Origin: Galbula dea
Taxonomy: Eukaryota > Chordata > Aves > Piciformes > Galbulidae
Length of the DNA stretch: 64,000 bases
Direction: 5' to 3'
Assembly: GCA_013399015.1 (NCBI GenBank)
Contig: VWZX01005686.1
Location: forward strand, 63,124 to 127,123
The notes under the pieces are model-generated. The model was not told the origin of the DNA, did not search any database, and was given only the letters and a program-made list of their open reading frames with translations. This document shows positions 33,026-45,330 of the stretch, piece after piece. The position numbers and the translations under genes were made by a program. How positions within the stretch are numbered: position 1 is the stretch's first letter; each line of letters starts with the position of its first letter.

Positions 33026-34639
33026 TTGCAGAGAGCCTGAAACATCAACTCTGAGATACATGATCGACTCTTCTCATTTCAAAGCAAGCCAGTTCAGATT
33101 TCAACTTTGGTACCTTCCATTGTTAGCTCCTTCACAGCACTCAGTGTGTAAGAATGGTGGAGCACAGCACTGTGAAGATCTGAAATACGATTAGATCCTT
33201 AACCACAGGAGGTAGCACAAGAGATGTGTTTGGCTTTAGTGAGGAAGAGCTCAGCTCTTCAAAGTTTGAAAATTCCCACTGAGCCCCAAGTAATTAGGTA
33301 ATGGAGCTTATTTTCAATTTTTATCCTGCACTCTTCTTAAAGCTTTAAGCCAAAATACATCGTCACTCATTCTGAGCTGCTTCCCATTCTGTGAAGCTGA
33401 AGCAGCACTTACTACTAAATCTGTCTCTGTTTTCAAATTCATTGCTTGATATATCACACCCCAGGAATGGGGCCAATGGGTTTTTAGGGATTTATTTGCA
33501 AGTCCAGATTAGTACAGATTCATTTGCCACAACCATCTGTAATTTTTTTTAAAGTGTACTTATTCCTTTAACTACCTTAATTTAATTTTACTTTTTAAAC
33601 ATCAAATACAATAAGTGGAACTCTGGAAATATGGATTCAATCAGTGATCATGGACTATTTTTTCCTGCCTCAGTTATGAAAGGAGATGAGGTGTTTAAAA
33701 TACTAGATTTCACATGTGGAAGGAATAAGTCTAAAGGAAATAGCATAGGATTCTTTCCAAGGTTGAATTACAAATTATCCCAGGACCCAGGAGAGGAGCA
33801 AAACAGGGCAGAAAACAAGATTTCAGGAGATTCTTTGTCAAGTTAGTTTCTCAGTCAGTCTTGAAAGGCACGTTGTGGACCCAATTTCTTCCTTATGTTG
33901 CATTCTTCTACCAATGTAGGAGCTTAACGACTGCAGTTGGCACCTCTTTCAATAGCAGTTTACATGATGTGCTGAAGTATTTACCTTGCAATAATGCATG
34001 TTAAAGTCAATTTTGTGAGAAATGTTAGCTAAAGATGAACTTCATCCCCTAAAGAGCCTAGCTGTTAGCATGAATCTTGCAGGTGCATGCTACTCACATA
34101 TTACTAACCTACAAGCTCAAAGGGATTCTTCAAAAAAACTCTCATAAGGTTTGATATTACTGTGGATATTATTAAGCTGCTCAGATACCAGAGAGGTGGA
34201 AATTCACATCTTCCTTTAAGCCCTTTCAGTAATGAAAGAAGAGTTATCTCCATCCATTCTATTACTCTTCCATACCAAGTTTTTTTCCCAAATAGCTTGT
34301 TCTTTCAGGGGGGCAGTAGGAGTAGGTGGCTTAACTAATCACATTACTAGCCTAGGAACTATAAACAGCCATGTGCCAGGGGTAGTTGTTCCTGCTCCGA
34401 ATGCCCACTGTTCTAGAAAGAGATTTCTGCCTAAGGGTTATCTTTCCTCTGGCATTGAAATAGGGGAAGATAACTTCCCTCTCTGCTGCAATGCAGTTCC
34501 CATGTCAATTGGTGCCAAAAGCATTGTGCAGAGAAAGAGCAGTAAAAGGAAAATCAGCAGCCAAGCTCCTGTATCATGTTTTAAATTTAATTTTTTAATT
34601 TCTTTTTAAATAATGACCTGTCAAGATAATTACTGCAGA

Positions 34640-35090
34640 TCATGAGACAATGTCTCTAGCACATTGGGGGAAAATGGAACTATTTGAGGGAGGATATACA
34701 TTTTCAAAGGCTTTGCTGCCTGGAGTGGAATGCAATTTCCTCATCATCTTTAAGGCAAACGTTAAGGAAGAGGTGCAGGAGAAGCAGATGAGGAGTGCAG
34801 GGAGGGGAACTGTGGCCTTTTTTAATTTTAATTTTTGTTAGGCTTTTGAGAGTTAAAAAATCCAGGAGCAGATGAAGTTGCCCTGTAAAGGCTGCTATTG
34901 AAATTAATGCAAGTAGACTTTTATTGGGGATGACTGCAACACAACAGACATTCTCTGTGGCAGGCTAAGCATAATGCCATGCTTTGCATTATTCAGTGTG
35001 CAGTTTGCATAGTCTTTAACTATAAAACCTGATCCATTTTATCTGACTTTTATGCTTACTTAATGGGGCTTGTTTACACTCTGCTCCCCC
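34640..35090. promoter_or_regulatory. Possible conserved non-coding enhancer
   Basis: Repeat-free block with octamer-like and homeodomain-like words (GAAATTAATGCAAG, ATGCTTTGCATTATTCAG, CAGTTTGCATAG, CTTACTTAATGGG). A 63-codon frame at 34650-34841 has no domain. The call rests on composition only. Confidence 0.3.
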
Positions 35091-35707
35091 CTCTGACTTC
35101 CCTCCTCCAGGGGAATACTCTCCAGGGACCACGAGCTGGAGCATCTTTGCAGGCTGTTACATAGCACCATGCTGCAAATTCAAGCCATTAACATGACAGC
35201 ACATCTGATCCCAACACCACTGTCCACCACTCCCTAGTTCTCCTATGGGAACAGCTGTTTTCAAATGGCAGACGCCAGTGTCTCACAATTTCATATTCAA
35301 AAGCTTAGTAGACTGTGCTCTGTGTACTGGGAAGAGAAATGTGAGCTAAACCTGCCTGAGGAGAATTCTGCTGCATAGTTTATCTTCTCAGTTATTTTAA
35401 AGCAGAATTGACCAGAAAATAAAATCCTTAATATTGGATGTGAGCTTCTGAAGGCACAAATGTCAACAGTGTAAAGTGGAAGCAGACACCACCCATTCCA
35501 GTGTAAAAGAAGCCTAAATCATGGTTCGTTTGAAATCAATATGAAAGCACTTCTTAGTCTGAGTAGGCCAGAAAATTGTCATAATTATCATAAAACATAA
35601 AATTTCACTTCCCAAAAGGAACAGGCATGCCTTTCCAAGGGGGAAACCAGACAGATGTCTCAGTTCTACACTAGACTCCTCCTTTCCACTTTTAAGCACA
35701 CTTCTAA

Positions 35708-36062
35708 TAGTGACCTTCCAGTACCTGAAGGGAACTTACAAAGAGGCTGGAGAGGGCCTGTTTACAAAGGCCTGTAGTGAAAGGACAAGGGGTAATGGTT
35801 TTAAATTAGAGAAGAGTAGATTTAGATTAGATATTAGGGAAAAGTTCCTTACCATGAGGGTAATGGAACACTGGAAAAAGTTGCCCAGGGAGGTGGTTGA
35901 GGACCCATCCCTGGAGGCATTCAAGATGAGGCTGGACAGGGTTCTGAGCAACCTGATCTAGTTGGGGATGTCCCTGCTCACTAGAGGGGGCTTGGACTAG
36001 AAGACCCCTGAAGGTCCCTTCCAACCCAGATGATCCTATGAGTCTGATTCTATGATTCTATT
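35708..36062 (+). mobile_element. CR1 LINE 3' fragment, chicken-like
   Basis: Plus strand. FQYLKGTYKEAGEGLFTKAC, then RFRLDIREKFLTMRVMEHW, KKLPREVVEDPSLEAFKMRLD (83-codon frame 35710-35961), followed by a 3' UTR with GACCCCTGAAGGTCCCTTCC-like sequence and ATTCTATGATTCTATT. The MRV...DPSLEAF wording is that of chicken-type CR1, distinct from the ERV...SPSLEVF lineage. Confidence 0.94.
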
Positions 36063-37598
36063 CCAGGTGTAACAGTAAGGGAACTGTGAGAAAGCAACCT
36101 AAGCATCACCTATTAAAAGATCCGCCTGAGTCTGCAGATAACCTGAAATGCCAGTTTTCAATTCTTTCCAAAGCAATTTGGATTCAAAACAGAATACATT
36201 TAGTGGCAGTATTAAAAACAGCTTCACTGCTCAAAATCTCTTAAAAAGAAGAGGAAGTACCAGTGTGAAGATAAAGTGCATCTAGGGGTGGGTATCCAGT
36301 AATGGACCTAAGAGTAAAGCAATGCTTTCATTCTCAGAAATTTAGGTTTAAATACTTGGACAATACACTCCTGACTGTTGACTAGACCTACATCTGAGAC
36401 TTATCCTTCTATATTTTATACTTGACCCTGAATTTAATAAGAGACAAACCATCCTCTTCTATTCATTCATAGGTAAGACTGCATGATTGACTTACTCTCT
36501 CAGGATGAAAATGATGCCGTTATCTGAGAGGCTACAACTGATCACTCCTGAATGAACTGGGATTACATGGCTAAGCAAGAACAAATAGTAGAAAAATGGG
36601 AGTGGGAAGAAAATGCAGCAGGCCACACTTTAAAATAAAGGAGAAATATTTCAAAGTTGGCTTAATTTCCCCAAGGACAAGAAAGCCTTCATAGTCATTG
36701 CTGTAAGATCATCCAAATGAAGAAAAGAGACTTTTAGCTATTCTTAGCTGTATTCCTTGTGCTTCTTTTAGTTTAACATATCTATCCAAACCTTAGCTAT
36801 CATGCCATGTAGTACTGGTTTCTGGTGCCTGACAAGCTCTGCTGTTTTAATGCTGCAAGTACACTGGGGGATCTTCTTGTCTGTAACAGAGCCCAAATTT
36901 CACTGCAGAAAGGAAGGAGAATTGATCTGCTCTGAATCATAATTACAAATTCAGCTACAGAGCACTCTGAAAGCTGCCACAAGGCATTCCCAGCAGGAAT
37001 TAGTGTCCAGCTGGGACCAAGCAAGAGTGACTGCCCGACTTCAGAAGCCATTAAAACATAGAAGCACCACTTAACACCGGAAAAAATGCCGTTTTTTCCC
37101 TTCCTTATGCTTCTTAAATCACCACTCAGCATTATTTAAAAAGGGTTCCTTAAGAAGCTTCCATTCTTGTTTTTAGGAAGTGCTAAATGAGAGATCAAGG
37201 CCAAATATGACCAGAAGTCAGCTTTGGTGAGAAGTGCTGATGTTGAAGCAGAACACTTCATACCTGAAAGCATGTTCATTGCTCAGGCAGAAAGGAACAG
37301 AGGAAGCAGGGAGCTGGAGCAGGGGCAGGAAATACATAGGTTACTGTGTAACTGCAGCTCTGTGTTCAGCTTACCATTCACTGTCCCCAGTGCTTGAGAT
37401 GGACTTAAACAGAACAGAGGATGAACAAAACCCCAGTACTGCCTTGTATTTCTCTTGACTTGTGCTTGTTTCCTTTACCCTAAAGATCAAAGGCTTTCCC
37501 AGACATTGGTTGAGGAAAGGGGTTTGTTTGTGTGCAGGTTTCTGCTGCTTGACTTAAAGGTAGGCTTATAGGAATTCATGCTGTCCCAGTAAGGGGCT
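36063..37598. other. Unique stretch
   Basis: No gene or repeat is recognised. A 110-codon minus-strand frame (36800-37132) shows no domain. Confidence 0.55.
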
Positions 37599-38264
37599 TG
37601 TCCAGGTTTGGGTTAGAACAGAACTAATTCTGTTCAGTGATTTTACTTTTTAGTTGAAGCTCCTCTAAGAAACTGCACTTTCTGAGACTAACAGTATGTT
37701 TTCATAGACAGTGCCAGCTTCTAGCAGTGATAGGGCCTAATGTTTAGATTTTCTACTAAGGATTGGTATGAAGAGCAAGGTCATTGCTAAATCTTGTATC
37801 TCATTTTAGGGGGTGTAGGGTAAAGGCTGGAGGAGCAGACAGGACAGGTGACCCCAAACTGACTAACTAAAGTATTCCATCCCATATATGTTATATTTTA
37901 TATATAAACTGGGGATCAGTCTTCCCTTGCTAGTTTTTTGTTCTCCCTTCTTGGTCTTCCTCTTCTTGTGCGCTTTGGTGATCCCTAAGTTCCTGCATCC
38001 AGTACCAGCATCCAGCCCCTAAGCCTGACTCACCGTCTGCTGAGGCCTACTGCTGCAAGTATCAGTGGTGACATAGTTACCCTCAAGGGAGGTTTGGGTT
38101 CAGTATTGGGTTCTGTACATATTTGTATATATTTCATTTATCATTATTATTATTATTAAAGTAGGTTTAGTTTTATTTTCCAATCCACATGCGTGGGGGA
38201 GGAGGGGAGTAACAGGGAGCGTCTGTCATTGGGTTGGTGGTCGGCCCAGCCTTGAACCTTGACA
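37599..38264 (+). mobile_element. Solo LTR, ERVL-like (copy C)
   Basis: A 666-bp LTR from TGTCCAGGTTTGGG to CCTTGACA. Flanking 5-mers GGGCT (37594-37598) and GGGTT (38265-38269) match at 4 of 5. TATATAA at 37901-37907 and ATTAAA at 38155-38160 correspond to copy A. The palindrome near the start (37616-37635) has one change (GAACAGAACTAATTCTGTTC). Compared with copy A it lacks short segments, such as part of the stretch between the TATA box and ATTAAA. No proviral interior is next to it. Confidence 0.88.
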
Positions 38265-38285
38265 GGGTTGTAGCTACCTGGATAT

Positions 38286-38390
38286 TCACAGAATCACAGG
38301 ATCACAGAATCATTACGGTTGGAAAGGACCCTCAAGATCATCTAGTCCAACCGATAGCCCTACACTAGTCTTACCCCTAAATCAGCCCTG
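38286..38390 (-). mobile_element. CR1 3' terminal stub, young subfamily
   Basis: Complement of a CR1 3' end: ATCATTACGGTTGGAAAGGA, CCTCAAGATCATCTAGTCC, CCGATAGCCCTACACTAGTC. Nearly identical to the 3' UTR of the copy at 30608-32052. Truncated to about 105 bp. Confidence 0.9.
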
Positions 38391-40961
38391 GTGCCGTAGA
38401 GTTGAAATCAAGACCAGAACTTCTTAGATCTCATTATCTTACAACAGCAGATAAGTCAAGTCCCCTCTGCTGTAAGTGCCTAAGTCACTCTATACCACCA
38501 TAATACAACTTGTCTCTTTCTAGGGCTCCATGTACCTCTCTGGATTGACCACTTCCTTGACCCACTGAAGACTCCATAAAATTACAGCTATGGGTGAGCC
38601 TCACTACAAGACGCTTTACCTACCTATGGTTTAGCACCACAACACCTCTCTTGGAATGTAACTGAGCATGGCTTATTGTCTCACCCACAGACCTACACTG
38701 TAAGCCCTCTCCTATGAGCCAGTGTTTGGGGAACAGACAAACAAAGGCCTGAAATGCTTTGTACATAGAGGTTTCAAGATATTTAGTGCTTTTGATGATG
38801 GACATTAGCACTCTCTGAGGTCACTGTGAAGGAAAAAAAAGAGAGACAAAACAAAACAAATGTGTCCTTGCTTGAAGCCACCCTGAAGTCTGGATTAAAG
38901 TGAAGAACATGGCTTCTGCCTTTCTACCAGGTTTTCATCATATGATCTTCCTCTGGGTATATTGAAGAGAAGATATTCCTCCCTCCAGCAAGCTCAGAGA
39001 AGCTGCTTCCCTCCAAGTACCTATGTGCAATAGCTTGCAAGAAAAAAAAAGACAAAACCATGACCTGACACCTGATTTTCCAAACATGTTGCTGGTTTAA
39101 AAAATAGCCATCACACAGGAAAACGGAGATCCTGTCAACTCCATTACTCACAACTGCAGATAAACCCTGCTGACACAATATTTTTCCCAAGTGATACTGT
39201 GAAGTGGGACCTTCAATCCCTGCTTTCCACCTGGATACATCCTTCTTGGCATGTTTGCTACTACACTGTATTGCTTGTAAGAAATTAGACTTGCAAAAGC
39301 AGGGATATATCAGTCCTCTGACCCTAAGAAATATAGGAGCCAGACAGTTCCTTTTTAGTATGCATGTGAGAAGCATAAATGCCTTTTATAGTTGAATATA
39401 GATGATTAAATGCTGTATTTGCTGAGGAAAGGGAATGTCCCCCATTATAATCTACGATTTATTTCTCCTATCTCTGCCTTGCTGCATTTACAGTAAGTTT
39501 CTCCCTTCAGAAGCAGGTAAAATCATCTACAGTTCCACAGTAGTCACAGGAGAGTTTTCCTTCCCTTTTTAAAAGTATCCAGTCCTCTTTCTCCCTAAGG
39601 AAAGGTCAATGCCTCCCTCCCACACCAAGAAGAGCAGGGAAATGGAAATCTGCCAGGTATGACTGTTGCTTCAGTTTAATTTTGCCAGTAATAATAAAGA
39701 GTGTCCGTACCTGATACTGGAGACAGTGGCGTGCACACTAAAACTACTAATTTTGCAGCCCCTTCCCCATCAATAAAATGACAAAGAGCTGTAGTACTAG
39801 AATCACCTGCAGCACACTGTAGCCAAGGGTTTTCTGGGGAGCCAAGTGCAGCAGGCACATGTCTCCTTGGTTGGAATGACCCAGACTTAAAGCTTCTGCT
39901 TCAGATGGAAAACTGAGTTAATAAACCCTGAGGAACTTACATACAGACATGCTGTCTGTATGAGAATATAACACCTCATTTTACCCTTTCCTGCCCTTCT
40001 CCAGTGTTTGGTTTTTGGCCTACAAGGGTGTGTGAAGGATGAGTCCCAAAACAAAAAGGTCGTCTTGGGAGTGAGGAAGCCAGGTTTACCTCTCTCATCT
40101 GTACTTCCTCACCACGCCCCTTGGAATGCAATACTGCCTTCCCCAGCTCAGATAGATAAACTGAGCTGTTCACATTTGCAAGCCCTGAACAGCCTCAATC
40201 CAAACTAGCCAGGCGAGTTAACACAGCTTAAATGACAGGCTTTCACTAATCCTCTTCATTTTGACTGAAATGTGACAGGGAGCACTCACAAGAGCAGATT
40301 ACACAGGAAGATATCGTCCATGAGGAGTGGTGACAAGTAGCTAGCCAACTTGTGTGTCAACAGAAATGCAGATAGGGTAGGATACACCACATATGTGAAA
40401 GCCCAGTCTCCAACAGCCTAAAGGCTCATTAAATTACTGAGTCTTGTGGCGAAGCAACTCTAAAGAGCTAAAGCCAACCAAAGGGAAACAGTGGGCACAG
40501 GACACACTTGTGTCTTTTGGAGTTGAGGCCTAAAATACATATTTATCCTTTGTCCTAGGCAGAAGGTGTCCATCGCAGTAGCACTGTAATCATAGCATTT
40601 TTCACGTGGTTTTCCTGCTCCCAAAACTCTTCTGAATATGTTTTAATGCTGCTTAAACAGTTGCACACTGGTTTTCTTCCCTCAGCATCCTTGTTTACAG
40701 TCTGCAGGCATAAGCAAGACTGCTGAAAACAAGAAAAAAGACTGCATAGTGTGTCTTATGAAGCAGTATCTTGTATGTAGCACTGCACAGGTATGTACAT
40801 CAGAAATCTGGACACTGTGAACACCAGATCCTTAAACTTACTCCCAAGACTGAAACAGTGATGTAGGTATGTAAAGTTCCCAAAGATGTCTTACTGAAAA
40901 TTGGCCTGCAAAAGAACAAAGCATTTTTAAACACCATCTAGTTGCTACTCCCCTCAACATT
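38391..40961. other. Unique stretch
   Basis: No gene or repeat is recognised. A 150-codon minus-strand frame (38924-39376) shows no domain or coding signature. Confidence 0.5.
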
Positions 40962-41340
40962 ATCATAGAATCATAGAATGGCTGAGGTTGGAAGGGACCT
41001 TAAAGATCATCTAGTTCCAACCCCCCTGCCATGGACAGGGACGCCACATGCACTAGACCAGGTCATCCAGGGCCACATCCAGCCTGGCCTTAAACACTGC
41101 CAGAGATGGGCCCTCCACAACCTCTCTGGGCAACCTGTTCCAGTGCCTCACCACCCTTTGGGTAAAGAACTCCCTTCTAATCTCCAGCCTAAATTTCTCC
41201 TCCTTCAGCTTGTAGCCATTCCCTTGTGTCCTGTTGCAATCAGACCAGGAGAAAAGTCTCTCTCCTTCTGCCTTATAGTCCCCTTTCAGGTACTGAAAGG
41301 CCGCTATAAGGTCACCTCTAAGCCTTCTCTTCTGCTCTTT
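40962..41340 (-). mobile_element. CR1 LINE 3' fragment, chicken-like
   Basis: Complement of a CR1 3' end: ATCATAGAATCATAGAATGG, then GAAGGGACCTTAAAGATCAT, CCACCTGCCATGG-like text and ORF2 C-terminal landmarks (CTGTTCCAGTGCCTCACC, CCTTTCAGGTACTGAAAGG). A frame overlapping it on the plus strand (40978-41460) is an antisense shadow of the element. Confidence 0.93.
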
Positions 41341-42270
41341 AAAAAATGCATTATCCTATCAGGCTTGGAAGAGCCCAGTCTATTTCTTCTTATAAGGGTG
41401 TATCTTTATTCCACATCGGAGTACCATTGTATACTACCCATTGAATATTTTAAGAAATGACCTGCTACAGACCACATTTATGAAACAAATCACAATGGCT
41501 GGCACAGTTGTGCTGAAAAATATTACAAGCTAATGTTGTCAAAGATGATGTCTCCAAACAACATAACTGTGGTAAAAGTCTATTGTGTAACCCTGATATG
41601 AGCCCTTCAGGCACAAAACTCAGCTGAAAGTTCACAAGGGAAAAAATGAGGAAAGTGAAGGGAGAAGCTTCACAAAACTCATGTGCTTTATTACAAAGAT
41701 CCAAATGAGCACTTCTTCAAGCCATTTGTAACTGAACCTGTCCATAGCCTTCTAAAGACATATGTGACTCCAAAACCAACGAAACACAGTCTTGACCATA
41801 AATGAACGTGGTCTACCAGGGTACTGAAATAATTTCAAAATATTAGCTTATCCTGGTGGGATACTGAATTCTATAGAAAGCTTCCTCATCCCCCATGTTC
41901 CTTAAGCTGTAACTTTCCAGAACATCTAGATTTCTTACTGAAGTCAAGAACTTGTAGGGCTTACAAATGTGTTTAGGTTGGAGTAACTCCCCTTATATGG
42001 TCTTAAATGGGAAACTCAAAATAGTCCATCCCTGTACTCCAGTCAGCCAAAAGTAACACTGTTTTCAAATGAGTTAGTTTGAAATTGGAGGAAAGCACTT
42101 GAAACTCACATACATTTTGGTTCTGTTACATTAGGACTTTGGCAGGTTTAACAAGACAGCTGGGTCCTAAATTAGCTGCAACTATTCTGGGGAAAGGAAA
42201 AAAAAAATCAAACCAAAAAAATCCCTAGGTATCTTTCAGAGAATCTCAGTGGGAAACATCTGGCATTGCT

Positions 42271-42306
<36 letters not shown>

Positions 42307-42861
42307 CAAAGGAACATTAATGATGAATCAGAAACAAGACAGACTTTTTTTTTAATGCCACTCTATAAATTAATGGTATGCTTAAGTGTGCAACTCTCTC
42401 TGTTCACCCATCCTGGACAGAAACTGCAGAGAGAGGGAAAAACAAAAAAACAAAATCACATGTGTTCTGCTTTGTGTTTGCCAACACACACCTTTGTCTG
42501 CTGTCACACATATAGCTCCTCCATGCCAATTTGACTCTTCAGCCAGATGCTGGTTTCTGTGAAAAGTCTTTTCCTGACTGTTATCATTTAATTCTTGAAA
42601 TCCGCTTCTCAAAAAGAAACTAGTGAACTGGCAATTTCTTGGTATCCTCATGGACATTGAACCCCAAGCTATTCTGCGATTATTACTTAATGGCTTACAT
42701 GCTCCTTTTTAAATAAACTCCCACTAGAAGTTTTTCATGCTAGTTAGAGTCAGCCTTCTTGGATAAACTAGCAGGATCAACTACTTCACACCATGAAAGG
42801 CTGCTGTTCTAAATCCCCTGTCCTTTTGTCATACCCGAATATATATGTTCATTCCTGCTGT
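41341..42861. other. Unique stretch with long poly(A)
   Basis: No gene or LINE is recognised. A pure 34-A run lies at 42272-42305. Other frames are short. Confidence 0.55.
42272..42305 (+). repeat. Poly(A) run, 34 A
   Basis: Uninterrupted A from 42272 to 42305. No LINE body precedes it (CR1 does not end in poly(A)), so it is a simple repeat or possibly the tail of an unrecognised retrocopy. Confidence 0.95.
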
Positions 42862-42926
42862 GGCATGGGGGTTGGACTAGATGATCTTTCAAGGTCCCTT
42901 CCAACTCCTAATATTCTGTGATTCTG
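42862..42926 (+). mobile_element. CR1 3' terminal stub
   Basis: GGGGGTTGGACTAGATGATC, TTTCAAGGTCCCTTCCAACTC, then ATTCTGTGATTCTG: only the last 65 bp of a CR1. Confidence 0.92.
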
Positions 42927-44665
42927 CGTGTGCTTTGTTGCAATTCCCTATTTATTACTTCTTCATTGACTTATTTATCTGAAATCTCCCTTAGCAGCAT
43001 GTATGAAGTATCTATTTATTGAGGGAAAAGCATTTTGCAAAAACCTGATAGTCCACCTCTAATCACACCTGGTGAGATTTCTATCCGTATAGACTGTCTC
43101 ATGCACTTCACTAAAATTTTACCTCATCAGTTTACTCAGACTTATTTATTTCTTTAAAGCTACAGTATTCTTCTCACACCTCTGTGACCTAAGCTGCTCT
43201 TGGGGTATAGTTCATAGCCAGGAATTACAGTATCTTATTGATTTTTGTCCTTACATCATATTTCAGCTGTCTATTGAATAATGTCTATTCTATCAAGGTC
43301 CTCTTCTCATACTGAGCAGGAGTGCCTAGGGCTGTCAATCTCACTGCCATTTATAAGTACTAATATCCACTAAAAATGAATTAGAACAAAAGTTATCTGA
43401 CAATGAAAAGCTGTAATTTGAAGATACTGAAGAAAAAGGCTTTTGTCAAATTTGACTCATATGGAATGTGTCATATAACACGACCCAAACTGTTTGACAA
43501 GAACAAATTACCAGAACATCCCTACCAAAACAAGCCAAAGAAATTAATAATTTTCTGCATCAAAATACACAAATAAATCCCAGCTCAAGTATGAAAGTAG
43601 CATACTGTATTGCAGGAAACAATGTTCACTATATTACACTATTGGATTAAAAAAATACTAAATGTTCTTATATATAGTAATCAAGTGATCCTTATGCTTT
43701 CATAATGGAGGAATTTTTTAAATCTTGAGCAGAAATCAACTTCAAAAGTGGATTGTGTAATTCCATAGGGTTACTACAATCTTGAATGAAACAGAGATGC
43801 AAAAGCTGGAAAAAACCTGACACCAACCAAATGTAGATTAACTGCAGAGACAGACAAAAGGCCACAACAGCAGATCAAAGAGAGAGCAGTTTGGCAAAGT
43901 ATGATAGAGCATTACCATAATGAATTTTGTGAGTAAGCAGTGTCCTTTAAAATAATACTTTTGATCTCTTAAGAAGACACTTACTATAATCAAGAAAGGT
44001 TTTACATAGCAAAAAAAGTAAAAAAAAAATTTAAAAAAATTTAAAAAGCCTTCCNAACTTTAATCCATTTCCAGCATCTTCATCACAACATTTCATAGAT
44101 TCCTAATGGGCTTACTCTTAATTATCTTGTCTGGCTTTCTGAATTCCAGCCAAAACAACTTCCTGAAGCAATACATGACTTGTACACTTTAAGAGTAATT
44201 TCCTCCTGTTTGCCTTCTGGATTGAGAGTGAAAGTGGGAGACTAGTCAGACATTTCAGTTTAAATAGATTTAAGTCAGGTGCCTGGTCTAGAAGGAAACC
44301 AGGTTTATCAAGTAACTGACTTGAGAGCCAACTCAAGGCTTGCCTGTGTTATACAGGTGAAATTCAAACCTTGCAACCCAAGGACAGGCAGACAGGGTTG
44401 GGATGCTCTTAGATGGCTGAGGTGGAATAGCAGAGCCAGACAAAAATCCTGGGGTTCTGGGTTTGCTCTTCCCTCTGCTGCTGGCTGCACAGGATCTGGG
44501 GCAACAAACACTGCTGCTATTAGGGCCCTTTCTGTCATCCCCATTTCCGCCCACCCAGCAGCAAAAGACATCCCAACACCTCCCCCAACTTTCTGCTAGC
44601 AAAAGGAGGGGGCACCAGCATTTACAGCTGTAGCTTTGCAGCGGACTGCAAAACCGCAGGATTAC

Positions 44666-44682
44666 GGTTGCCAGGGGCAACC
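44666..44682. promoter_or_regulatory. X-box-like palindrome (RFX type)
   Basis: GGTTGCCAGGGGCAACC is an inverted repeat of GTTGCC and GGCAAC half-sites with a 3-bp centre, matching the RFX-family X-box (GTNRCC, 0-3 bp, RGYAAC). RFX sites often control ciliary genes, but no gene start is visible nearby, so function is not shown. Confidence 0.4.
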
Positions 44683-44949
44683 TCTCGTTGTGCCTCTTCT
44701 CCGACCTGGCCTCTTCTGGGTTGTGCTGGCCTTGCTGTTTGCAATAAGCAGGCAGAGCTTTGGTCCCTCCACAGCAAGGGTCTAAAAGACTGTAGAGATT
44801 CTGTTCAGGTTTTGATCTAAACTAAGCTAGCAAGTCTACGGGAGTCACGGAGCAGACTGCTGCCTGCCTAGGCAGCCAGGCGCATGCTGGGGCCTTCCAG
44901 TAGGCCAGGCTATGCATCAGCAGATCAAAGGGAGCCGTAAGTGTCAGTA

Positions 44950-45330
44950 CAGCTGACATAATGAAGACACGGTGCTAATAATCTTTTAGAGCAGAACTCC
45001 ACTCTTTTGAGAGATTTTCCTGAGTGCTGTTAAAGGGGCCCTGGTTGTTTTCAAATGAGCAAATGAAATCTAAGGCACTCAGATCTGCTAACAATTATCC
45101 TCAGCATCACTCTTGTTCCTGCCTTTCTCCACTCTGTCCATCACACGGCTGCCTCAGAGCAGGAGGTGCATGGCAAGTTGAGCACTATGTGGGGTGGGAA
45201 GCCATTATGCCTTATTAACTTTGAGTGACTAAGCCTTTTGTGAAGGAGCTGAATATAATTAAAACACATTTTCATTGCTAAGCTGTTAGAGCGGGGTGAA
45301 GCGGGCTTGGAGCTTTAGTTTTGTCCTACC
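44950..45330. promoter_or_regulatory. Possible conserved non-coding enhancer
   Basis: Repeat-free block with words like GCTAATAATCTTTTAGAG, GCTAACAATTATCCTCAGC, CCTTATTAACTTTGAGTG and GAATATAATTAAAACAC. It holds no open frame of note. This reading rests on composition only. Confidence 0.3.

Larger units (their letters stand above)
32053..35707. other. Unique stretch
   Basis: No gene or repeat is recognised. The longest frames (151 codons at 32340-32795, 125 codons at 34232-34609, both plus) have no domain and show no splice-flanked exon pattern. A 23-bp tandem duplication lies at 32985-33025. The part 34640-35090 is listed as a possible conserved element. Confidence 0.5.

Noticed and set aside
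38924..39376. 150-codon minus-strand frame
   Set aside because: No recognisable domain, no conserved-exon context and average base composition; chance is the simplest reading.
40978..41460. 160-codon plus-strand frame
   Set aside because: Mostly the antisense strand of a CR1 3' fragment.
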